A stretch of DNA of 5,461 nucleotides from Treponema sp. (GTDB lineage Bacteria > Spirochaetota > Spirochaetia > Treponematales > Breznakiellaceae). Made by a program: the position numbers and the translations under genes. The stretch covers positions 1 to 5,461 of the forward strand of contig JAIRLZ010000075.1 of assembly GCA_031259035.1 (NCBI GenBank). Direction: 5' to 3'. Shown here piece by piece: positions 1 through 5,461 of this stretch; the stretch's first letter is position 1, and every line of letters starts with the position of its first letter. The notes under the pieces are model-generated. The model made no database searches. It was not told the DNA's origin and saw only the letters and a program-made list of their open reading frames with translations.

Positions 1-65
1 CCGCTTTTGTATTATTATACCCAAACTAGATAAATTTTTTCCGGAGGAAAACGCATCACCGACAC

Positions 66-97
66 CGCTGTTACAAAACTGCGGTTTTGAAACAGCG
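66..97 (+). repeat. Long imperfect inverted repeat (hairpin) upstream of tex
   Basis: Arms CGCTGTT (66-72) and AACAGCG (91-97) pair perfectly. After one A/A mismatch (73 and 90), CAAAAC (74-79) pairs with GTTTTG (84-89) around a TGCG loop, giving 13 base pairs with one mismatch. A second AACAGCG lies at 115-121, so the left arm could pair with either copy. No run of T follows the right arm, so this does not look like an ordinary intrinsic terminator. It lies upstream of the predicted tex promoter, so it would belong to a transcript coming from the left or to a separate small RNA, or be a dispersed intergenic repeat. The inverted repeat is read directly from the sequence; any function is unknown. 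Confidence 0.6.
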
Positions 98-121
98 CCT
101 CTGCCGTTAGGCGGAACAGCG

Positions 122-176
122 GGCTAAAAGACCGCTTTCCAAAGCCTGTTCAAGTTTTGGGATAGGCTCTCATCCC
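122..176 (+). repeat. Two further short hairpins upstream of tex
   Basis: The first is weak: GGCT (122-125) pairs with AGCC (143-146), and inside it AAAG (127-130) pairs with CTTT (135-138) around an ACCG loop. The second is GGGAT (159-163) pairing with ATCCC (172-176) around an 8-nt loop. With the larger hairpin just upstream they make a nearly continuous structured stretch from about 65 to 176. Individually these stems are short enough to arise by chance. They are listed because they are clustered and because no gene explains the sequence. Confidence 0.3.
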
Positions 177-191
177 GCTCACTTCCGCCCC

Positions 192-220
192 TTGCCTAAA
201 CCGTCAAAAACCGCTATGAT
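192..220 (+). promoter_or_regulatory. Predicted sigma70-type promoter for tex
   Basis: TTGCCT (192-197, four of six matches to TTGACA) and TATGAT (215-220, five of six matches to TATAAT) are separated by exactly 17 bp. Transcription would begin near 227 and give a 5' leader of about 23 nt that just includes the ribosome binding site. The good spacing and position are the argument. No operator-like sequence is obvious within it. Confidence 0.5.
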
Positions 221-239
221 TTTCCCAACTTTTCATATT

Positions 240-243
240 GAGG
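240..243 (+). promoter_or_regulatory. Ribosome binding site that sets the tex start
   Basis: GAGG, within TTGAGGT, ends 6 nt before the ATG at 250, an ideal spacing. This site decides the start: the in-frame TTG at 238 overlaps the Shine-Dalgarno sequence and has none of its own, so the longer version of the protein (four extra residues) is unlikely. Confidence 0.7.
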
Positions 244-249
244 TTTGTA

Positions 250-2694
250 ATGGAGACACAGCAAAAACTTGTCGCTGATTTAAAAGATCTAAAAATTGAT
301 GAAAACGCGCTGACGAGGCGCATAGCCGAATCCCTTGCGATTAATCAAGGGCAGGTCATAGCCGTTGTGGAGCTTTTGAATGAAGGGGCGACCGTACCGT
401 TTATCGCCCGTTACCGCAAAGAAAAGCACGGCGCCCTTGACGAGGTGCAGGTGCGGGACATAGAGCATGGGTACCGTTCGGGCAAGAACCTTGAAGAGCG
501 GCGCATTGAGATCATCAGGCTCATTTTTGAACAGGGAAAACTCACCGAACCCCTCTACGGCAACATCGCCAAAGCCGCGAGTCTTGCGGAACTGGAAGAC
601 ATATACGCGCCTTACAAGAAGAAAAAGAAGACCCGCGGCATGGCGGCCATTGATAAAGGGCTTGAACCCCTTGCGGACGCGGCGCTTGAGCTTGAGACAA
701 AGCCGCTTGTCGCCAAGGCCGCGGAATTTGTGCGGGAAGACGCCGAGCATCCCGAACTCAGCGTGGCGTCCGTTGACGACGCCTTGCAGGGCGCCATGGA
801 CATTATCGCGGAACGGGTGTCTCAGGATCCGGAAAACCGCGCCCTGGTTAAGGAGTTCTATCGGGCGGACGGCGTGATTTCCGTGAAAGGCGTGGGAGAC
901 GAGGAAGTGAAAAAGACTTCCACCTATCAAATGTACTGGGATTACACCGAGAAACTTTCCCAGATAAAGCCCCACCGGATTCTGGCCATAAACCGGGGGG
1001 AACGGGAGAAGGCGCTTGAAACGCGCATTGACGTCGATGAGAACGCGGCTGTTGAAATGCTGCAAAAGAAGCGCGCCATTCACAACGAGTACCATAAAAC
1101 GGCTATAGAGGACGGGCTTAAACGGCTCCTGTCTCCAGCCGTGATTCGGGAAATCCGGGGCGATCAGGAAGATGCCGCCGATGGACACGGCATTTCCGTG
1201 TTCAGCGCGAACCTCAAGAACCTGCTCATGCAGCAGCCTATCAAAGGCGCCCGCGTGCTGGGCGTTGATCCGGGCATACGCACCGGCACAAAATGCGCGT
1301 GTCTTGACGATACCGGCAAATTCCTCCACTACTTTACGTTTATGAACAACCAGACCGAGAGGGCGAAGGAATTGATCCTGAAAAACCTGAAGGATTACCA
1401 TATTCAGCTTGTGGCGGTGGGAGGCGGAACCGGCACGAAAGAGGCGCAGGAATTGGTTGCGCAGGTTATTTCCGAGCATAACCTTGACGTACTGTACACG
1501 GTGGTTGATGAGGACGGCGCGTCCGTATATTCGGCGAGCGACATTGCCCGCGAGGAATTTCCAGACCTTGATCTGACCATCCGGGGCGCCGTGTCCATAG
1601 GCAGGCGCTTGCAGGACCCGCTCGCCGAACTCGTGAAGATCGACCCGAAATCCATTGGAGTCGGGCTGTACCAGCACGACGTCAACCAGAAAAAGCTCTC
1701 GGACACCCTTGGCGAGGTGGTTTCCAGCGTGGTGAACAATGTAGGCGTCAACCTGAACACCGCCAGCGTCTCCCTCCTCAAGTACGTGTCCGGCATAAAC
1801 TCCGGACTTGCCAAGAAAATCGTGAAATACCGTGATGAAAAAGGCAAAATCTCAAGCCGCGACGAACTGAACGGCATTCAGGGCATGGGTCCGAAAACGT
1901 TTGAGCAATGCGCCGGCTTCCTCAAAATACCGGAGAGCGTGGATCCGCTTGACAATACGTGGGTTCACCCTGAAAACTACGCCATTGCCCGCGCTATTCG
2001 GGAAACTATTACCACAACCGGCGGCGTCGGTTCGGAAACGGTGGAGTCGTTGAAAGAAAAGTTCGGCGTTGGAGACGCCACCATCAATGACATTGTTGGC
2101 GAGCTTAAGAAACCCGGACGCGATCCGCGTGAAGAATATCCCAAACCCATCATGCGCAAGGGCGTGACCGCGTTTGAAGATCTCAGCGAAGGCATGATGG
2201 TCACCGGCAAAATCAAAAACGTGGTTGATTTCGGGGCGTTCGTCGATGTCGGCGTCAAGGAGACCGCGCTCGTCCACATTTCCGAATTGAGCGACCATTT
2301 TGTCCAGGATCCAATGGACGCGGTGAAAGTCGGCGAGGTGTACGAATTCCGCATCATCGAATTGGACGCGGACAGGCGGCGCATCAGCCTTTCCCGCCGC
2401 AGCGCGCAGTCCGCTCAGGGACGCGCCGCGCCGCAGCGCGAGCTTGAGAAAGCCGCCGCTTCCGCTCACGGCGGCGGCACCGCAGGCGGCAATGCCGTGG
2501 GTGGCAATGCCGTGGGTGGCAATGCCATGAGCGGCAAGAAACAGGCTGTTGTGGTGAAAAAACATGACGGCGCTGGGACGCCGGCGAAATCAGGGCAGCC
2601 GCGATCTCCCCGATTCGACCCGAATGACGACGGCTCCATGTACAATCCGTTCGCCGAGGCGTTCAGGAGGATGGAGAAAAAGCGCGTAAAATAA
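250..2694 (+). CDS. tex: Tex family RNA-binding transcription accessory protein
   Basis: This is an 814-residue cytoplasmic nucleic-acid-binding protein of the Tex family, which is widespread in bacteria and has been linked to transcription and RNA metabolism; its exact biochemical role is not settled. The N-terminal Tex signature GATVPFIARYRKE is at residues 46-58. A YqgF/RNase H-like domain covers roughly 330-460, with GVDPG at 338-342, a GGGTGTKEA segment at 391-399 and ASVYSAS at 424-430. SIGVGLYQHDV (468-478) is a strongly conserved Tex block. Helix-hairpin-helix motifs follow at about 503-560, ending in GPKTFEQCAGFL. An S1 RNA-binding domain lies at about 647-717, with DFGAF at 660-664 and HISEL from 676. 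Beyond S1 is a tail of about 97 residues, with Gly/Ala-rich repeats and then a basic end. The core matches the family, and the tail explains why it is somewhat longer than E. coli Tex (about 770 residues). The ATG at 250 is chosen for its ribosome binding site. There is no frameshift. Very confident of family. Confidence 0.97.
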   Translation: METQQKLVADLKDLKIDENALTRRIAESLAINQGQVIAVVELLNEGATVPFIARYRKEKHGALDEVQVRDIEHGYRSGKNLEERRIEIIRLIFEQGKLTEPLYGNIAKAASLAELEDIYAPYKKKKKTRGMAAIDKGLEPLADAALELETKPLVAKAAEFVREDAEHPELSVASVDDALQGAMDIIAERVSQDPENRALVKEFYRADGVISVKGVGDEEVKKTSTYQMYWDYTEKLSQIKPHRILAINRGEREKALETRIDVDENAAVEMLQKKRAIHNEYHKTAIEDGLKRLLSPAVIREIRGDQEDAADGHGISVFSANLKNLLMQQPIKGARVLGVDPGIRTGTKCACLDDTGKFLHYFTFMNNQTERAKELILKNLKDYHIQLVAVGGGTGTKEAQELVAQVISEHNLDVLYTVVDEDGASVYSASDIAREEFPDLDLTIRGAVSIGRRLQDPLAELVKIDPKSIGVGLYQHDVNQKKLSDTLGEVVSSVVNNVGVNLNTASVSLLKYVSGINSGLAKKIVKYRDEKGKISSRDELNGIQGMGPKTFEQCAGFLKIPESVDPLDNTWVHPENYAIARAIRETITTTGGVGSETVESLKEKFGVGDATINDIVGELKKPGRDPREEYPKPIMRKGVTAFEDLSEGMMVTGKIKNVVDFGAFVDVGVKETALVHISELSDHFVQDPMDAVKVGEVYEFRIIELDADRRRISLSRRSAQSAQGRAAPQRELEKAAASAHGGGTAGGNAVGGNAVGGNAMSGKKQAVVVKKHDGAGTPAKSGQPRSPRFDPNDDGSMYNPFAEAFRRMEKKRVK
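2488..2532 (+). repeat. 15-bp in-frame tandem repeat in the tex 3' end
   Basis: The unit GGCAATGCCGTGGGT occurs twice perfectly (2488-2502 and 2503-2517), followed by a third copy with three changes (2518-2532). Each unit encodes Gly-Asn-Ala-Val-Gly, with the last reading Gly-Asn-Ala-Met-Ser, starting at residue 747 of Tex. The repeat falls in the low-complexity tail after the S1 domain, so gain or loss of a unit would keep the reading frame and probably be tolerated. Confidence 0.9.
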
Positions 2695-2698
2695 GCGT

Positions 2699-2719
2699 CC
2701 GGCGCCGTGGCGGCGCCGG
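2699..2719 (+). promoter_or_regulatory. Strong GC hairpin just after tex, no U-tract
   Basis: CCGGCGCC (2699-2706) and GGCGCCGG (2712-2719) form a perfect all-G/C 8-bp stem around a 5-nt GTGGC loop, starting 4 nt after the tex stop codon. A canonical intrinsic terminator would be followed by several T residues; here the next bases are CGGTTCGTCC. It could therefore be an inefficient terminator, a mark that protects the tex mRNA 3' end, or a processing site between tex and the RNase gene. The structure is plain in the sequence; the role is inference. Confidence 0.55.
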
Positions 2720-2749
2720 CGGTTCGTCCGCGCGGCGGTTCGTCCGCGC
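2718..2749 (+). repeat. Perfect 16-bp tandem direct repeat in the tex-RNase spacer
   Basis: GGCGGTTCGTCCGCGC is present at 2718-2733 and again, with no gap, at 2734-2749. The junction of the copies also creates an inverted repeat: CGCGCGG (2729-2735) can pair with CCGCGCG (2744-2750) around an 8-nt loop. The first copy overlaps the last two bases of the preceding hairpin. A further 8-bp palindrome, CTCCGGAG, lies at 2761-2768. No protein is encoded across the repeats. Function unknown. Confidence 0.85.
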
Positions 2750-2775
2750 GTTCCACGCTTCTCCGGAGCGGCCGT

Positions 2776-2780
2776 AAAGG
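2776..2780 (+). promoter_or_regulatory. Weak, long-spaced ribosome binding site of the RNase gene
   Basis: AAAGG ends 13 nt before the ATG at 2794 and 22 nt before the alternative in-frame ATG at 2803. It therefore favours the first ATG, although even that spacing is longer than usual. No other purine-rich match is closer to either start, so the start is less certain here than for tex; the two options differ by three residues. Confidence 0.4.
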
Positions 2781-2793
2781 AAAATAGCTGCGC

Positions 2794-4632
2794 ATGATTC
2801 CGATGTCCATAAAAGAAAAAAGCCTCGTCATCTACAAGAACAAACCCGCCATAGCGACGGAAATCGCCGAAAAAATAAGCGTATCCGTTGCGGGCGGGGA
2901 CAAACTCAAAGTGCGCGAAAAAGACATAGAACTCATCCATCCAGGCCCCTGCGCGTTGTCCGATCTCGCCGAATTGCCGAAAGGCGATGTGCGCGGCGCA
3001 TGGGAACTTTTGGAAGGAGAAAAAACCGCGTTCAACGAACTGGCGGAACTCATATACGGCGAATATACGCCTAAAACCGCCTTCGCCTTGTACACCGAAC
3101 TGCTTGACGGCGTTTACTTTTCAGGAAACGCCGCGGATATCAAAACGCGCGCGCCTGATGAAGTTGAGGCGGAAGAAAAAAAACGCGGCGAGAGGCAAAA
3201 AGAGCGGATTGAACGGGATGCGTTTCTTGAGCGTTTCAGAACGAAAACGCTTGTGTTCCCTGACGACAAAAAATTCCTGCAAGATGTTGAAGCCCTCGCC
3301 TATGGGCAAACCGGCAAGAGCCGCACCTTAAAAGAGATGGGCAAGCCGGAAACTCCGGAAGAAGCCCATAAACTCCTCCTCGATTCAGGGGCGTGGACTA
3401 TTTTCGTAAATCCGCATCCCCAACGGTACGGTTGCGCCCTTGCCTCCGCAAAAACGCCGGTTTCCCCGCCTCTGGACGAAGAGCGCGTTGATCTCACCCG
3501 CCTCTCAAGTTTCGCCATCGACAACGCCTGGTCAACCGATCCGGATGACGCCATAGCCATAGAGGGAAACGCCCTCTTTGTACATGTCGCGGATCCCACC
3601 GCGTCAATCGCGCCGGACAGTCCCGCGGATAGGGAGGCGCGCGCCCGGGGCGCCACTCTTTACCTCCCGGAAGGCGCAAGCCGCATGATCGGTGGGGAAG
3701 GCGTTTCTCTTTTTGCCTTGGGCTATCGCAACGGCGCTGACGCGGCTGAAATTTCGCCTGCGCTCACCTTCAAAATGACGCTGAACAGCGACTTTTCTGT
3801 CGTGGAGACTGACATTTTTCCTTCATGGGTGAAAGCCGCCCGCCTGACATACGAAGAAACCGATGAAAAAGCCGATTCGCCTGAATTCGCGCCGTTTTTT
3901 GCCTTTGCGGAAGCCAACTGCAAGCGAAGACAGCAGAGCGGCGCGGTCTCCATAGACCTTCCTGAAGTACACATCTCGGTTTGCGAAAAGAAAATTTCCA
4001 TAGAGCCAGTCAAACTCTCTCGCGCGGCGTCTATGGTGCGGGAATGTATGCTGATTGCGGGCGAATCTGCGGCGCGGTGGGCTATGCAGCGCAAAATCCC
4101 CTTTCCCTTTGTGAGTCAAGACATGAGCGATCTTCCGAAAAACCCGTTGCCGGGGCTTGCCGGCGCCTGCCAGCTCCGCCGTTGTATGCGTCCCCGCGTC
4201 CTTTCCACAAAGCCCGCGGATCATTTCGGGCTTGGGCTTGCCGTGTATACGCAGGTTACCAGCCCGTTGCGCCGCTACACGGATCTTCTTGCGCACCAGC
4301 AAATCCGTCTGTTTTTGCGTGGAGAGCAGCCGCTCTCCGAGGAAGATGTCCTGGTGAGGCTTGGGGCTTCAGAGGCGGCCGCGCTTGCCGTGGTTCACGC
4401 GGAACGGGCTTCCCGCATCCATTGGACAGCGGCGTATCTTTTTGATAAGAAAAATTCGGTCTGGGAAGGGGTGATGCTGGAGAAGAAAGGCGATAAATCG
4501 GTCATCTTAATCCCCGATTTAGGCGTAGAAACGCAGGCGCTCATACGTTCAAATCTTGAACCAAACGAAAAGATACGGTTGGTTTTTTCATCCGTCAAGA
4601 TGTCTGAGGGAGAAATTTTATTCAATCAATGA
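2794..4632 (+). CDS. Ribonuclease II family 3'-5' exoribonuclease (RNB domain)
   Basis: This 612-residue cytoplasmic enzyme is predicted to degrade single-stranded RNA from the 3' end, releasing nucleoside monophosphates with a metal-dependent RNB active site. The RNB domain spans about 236-515. Its catalytic cluster IDNAWSTDPDD supplies Asp243, Asp249, Asp251 and Asp252, spaced exactly as Asp201, 207, 209 and 210 of E. coli RNase II. Tyr290, in LYLP, matches the position of the end-product-setting Tyr253. TSPLRRYTD (489-497) carries the conserved arginine pair of the active site. A divergent S1-like domain lies at about 556-610. The N-terminus lacks recognisable cold-shock domains. It has a small beta-rich segment (about 8-53, ending in ELIHPGP) and a helical, winged-helix-like segment (about 65-112), followed by a charged stretch at 122-150. 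That layout resembles RNase II proteins of cyanobacteria and Deinococcus rather than RNase R, so I leave the symbol blank. It lies 99 nt after tex with no clear promoter between them, which suggests co-transcription. Confidence 0.92.
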   Translation: MIPMSIKEKSLVIYKNKPAIATEIAEKISVSVAGGDKLKVREKDIELIHPGPCALSDLAELPKGDVRGAWELLEGEKTAFNELAELIYGEYTPKTAFALYTELLDGVYFSGNAADIKTRAPDEVEAEEKKRGERQKERIERDAFLERFRTKTLVFPDDKKFLQDVEALAYGQTGKSRTLKEMGKPETPEEAHKLLLDSGAWTIFVNPHPQRYGCALASAKTPVSPPLDEERVDLTRLSSFAIDNAWSTDPDDAIAIEGNALFVHVADPTASIAPDSPADREARARGATLYLPEGASRMIGGEGVSLFALGYRNGADAAEISPALTFKMTLNSDFSVVETDIFPSWVKAARLTYEETDEKADSPEFAPFFAFAEANCKRRQQSGAVSIDLPEVHISVCEKKISIEPVKLSRAASMVRECMLIAGESAARWAMQRKIPFPFVSQDMSDLPKNPLPGLAGACQLRRCMRPRVLSTKPADHFGLGLAVYTQVTSPLRRYTDLLAHQQIRLFLRGEQPLSEEDVLVRLGASEAAALAVVHAERASRIHWTAAYLFDKKNSVWEGVMLEKKGDKSVILIPDLGVETQALIRSNLEPNEKIRLVFSSVKMSEGEILFNQ

Positions 4633-4651
4633 AAAATCCCGTTTTCCCCCC

Positions 4652-4677
4652 TTGACGTTCTTTGAAATGTATATAAG
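4652..4677 (+). promoter_or_regulatory. Possible promoter immediately before cheA
   Basis: TTGACG (4652-4657) matches five of six bases of the sigma70 -35 consensus, and TATAAG (4672-4677) five of six of the -10. The spacer is only 14 bp. At the ideal 17-bp spacing the -10 would be AAGAAT (4675-4680), which is weaker. In either case transcription would begin at about 4684-4687, almost at the cheA start codon. No sigma28-like flagellar promoter (TAAA with a GCCGATAA-like -10) is evident, and no terminator separates cheA from the RNase gene. The call is tentative. Confidence 0.35.
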
Positions 4678-4686
4678 AATAGAGGT

Positions 4687-5461
4687 ATGAGTGATTATCT
4701 TGACCCTAATAATGAGGAACTTCTCAAAGACTTCTTTAGTGAAGCTCAAATGCAGGTCGATACATTAGAGCAAAACATTCTAATCATCGAAAATGAAGGC
4801 GCCAATAAAGATGCGGTTGATGAAATTTTCCGCGCCGCTCATACGTTGAAGGGCGGTTCCGCAACCGTTGAATTCATGGAGCTTTCGCATTTTACCCACA
4901 TGGTCGAGGATGTTCTGGATGCCATCCGGTCTGATAAACTTCAGGTCAAGGAAGAAGTCGTCGACACGCTCCTCACCGCCATTGATGTTATCAAGGCGAT
5001 GCTCGCGCAACGGATGAATGGCTCTGTATACCAGGAAAACACTTCGGCTATAGAAAGAAAGCTTGAGTCCCTGATACCCAGCGGCAAAAAAGGAGGGGTT
5101 GCGCCAAAGCCGGTTGCGGCGCCTGTTCCGACCCGTCCTCCTGTCGCCGCGCGTGTACCGGCCGCGGTTCCCGCGATGGCGGGGTTGAAACCTTCCGCGC
5201 TTACAGAAGATGATCTTAACGAAATCAAGGAATCCGCGGAGGGGAATCTTCCGGTTTTCCGTGTGTCCGTTAGATTTGACGAAAAGAGCTTGATGAACAC
5301 TGTAGGCGGAATTCAGATATACGCGGTGCTTAAAAGTTATGGAACCATTCTTAAAACCGTTCCTGATTTTGAAGCTCTTTATGAAGATAATTTCTTTCAG
5401 GTTGTTGATTATTATGTCTCAACCAATAAAAATCCTGAAGCTCTGAGGCGTTGCGTCATCC
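4687..5461 (+). CDS. cheA: Chemotaxis histidine kinase CheA, 5' part (runs off the window)
   Basis: The first 258 codons of CheA are present and still open at the right edge. CheA is the cytoplasmic kinase that takes signals from methyl-accepting receptors through CheW and passes phosphate to CheY (and usually CheB) to control flagellar rotation. Residues about 8-110 form the P1/HPt domain; AAHTLKGGSA places the phosphorylated histidine at His52, equivalent to His48 of E. coli CheA. A Pro/Ala-rich flexible linker spans 133-172. From about residue 190 the sequence (FRVSVRF, then GTILKTVPD and VVDYYVST) has the alternating pattern of a P2 response-regulator-binding domain. Dimerisation, ATPase and CheW-binding domains must lie beyond the window. 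It starts 54 nt after the RNase stop. AGAGG stands only 1 nt before the ATG, an awkward spacing, but the protein start MSDYLDP fits the family and the next in-frame ATG (codon 22) would cut into the HPt domain. In treponemes cheA is followed by cheW, cheX and cheY. Confidence 0.93.
   Translation, partial: MSDYLDPNNEELLKDFFSEAQMQVDTLEQNILIIENEGANKDAVDEIFRAAHTLKGGSATVEFMELSHFTHMVEDVLDAIRSDKLQVKEEVVDTLLTAIDVIKAMLAQRMNGSVYQENTSAIERKLESLIPSGKKGGVAPKPVAAPVPTRPPVAARVPAAVPAMAGLKPSALTEDDLNEIKESAEGNLPVFRVSVRFDEKSLMNTVGGIQIYAVLKSYGTILKTVPDFEALYEDNFFQVVDYYVSTNKNPEALRRCVI

Noticed and set aside
14..19. TATAAT on the minus strand, a possible leftward promoter
   Set aside because: No -35-like sequence is found 16-18 bp away (about 36-43), and the sequence there is an AT-rich run where such a hexamer is easily found by chance.
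43..57. GGAGG followed 7 nt later by ATC, resembling a ribosome binding site for a leader peptide
   Set aside because: ATC is not a usual start codon and there is no ATG, GTG or TTG at a suitable distance.
2..127. Open frame of 41 codons from the left edge ending in TAA at 125-127, which could be the tail of an upstream gene
   Set aside because: An open stretch this short is quite likely by chance, no start is visible, the peptide (ending LPLGGTAG) is not recognised, and it coincides with the inverted repeats. The upstream sequence would be needed to decide.
238..249. Alternative TTG start adding Met-Arg-Phe-Val to Tex
   Set aside because: The TTG overlaps the GAGG ribosome binding site that is ideally placed for the ATG at 250, and it has no binding site of its own.
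289..1677. Long minus-strand open frame (462 codons) opposite tex
   Set aside because: It lies wholly within a clear Tex coding region and has no recognisable domains. Such shadow frames are common opposite genes with biased third positions. The same applies to the 237-codon minus-strand frame at 1852-2565.
2695..2793. Intrinsic terminator after tex
   Set aside because: The hairpin is strong but no T-run follows it or the second hairpin, so it is listed as a regulatory structure and not as a terminator.
3981..4445. Plus-strand 154-codon open frame within the RNase gene
   Set aside because: It overlaps the conserved RNB active-site region in another frame, and its translation is Arg/Ala/Cys-rich with no family resemblance.

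Overview
The window holds two complete genes and the start of a third, all on the plus strand. In order they are tex (an RNA-binding transcription accessory protein), a ribonuclease II family exoribonuclease, and the 5' part of cheA (chemotaxis histidine kinase), which runs off the right edge. The best guess for the source is a spirochaete related to Treponema. This rests mainly on how closely the CheA N-terminus resembles what I recall of treponemal CheA proteins; no search was possible.

Region by region: positions 1-249 are non-coding as far as I can tell. They carry a cluster of inverted repeats (about 65-176) that can fold in two competing ways, then a sigma70-like promoter (192-220) and a well-placed ribosome binding site for tex. 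Positions 250-2694 are tex, with all expected Tex domains and an unusual tandem-repeat tail. Positions 2695-2793 are a very GC-rich spacer with a perfect 8-bp hairpin, an abutting pair of perfect 16-bp direct repeats and further short hairpins, but no U-tract. Positions 2794-4632 encode an RNase II-type enzyme with all four catalytic aspartates. Its N-terminus is predicted to be a small SH3-like domain plus a helical (winged-helix-like) domain instead of cold-shock domains. Positions 4633-4686 are a short spacer with a possible promoter very close to the cheA start. Positions 4687-5461 encode the CheA phosphotransfer (P1/HPt) domain, a Pro/Ala-rich linker and most of a P2-like domain.

Tex and the RNase both act on RNA, share strand and have no obvious promoter between them, so they are plausibly co-transcribed; the hairpins between them could set their relative expression. 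CheA starts a functionally separate group: cheW, cheX and cheY would be expected downstream from the arrangement known in treponemes, but they lie outside the window. I found no phage, transposase, CRISPR, toxin-antitoxin or other mobile or defence content, and no convincing undescribed system. The most unusual material is in the non-coding spacers.
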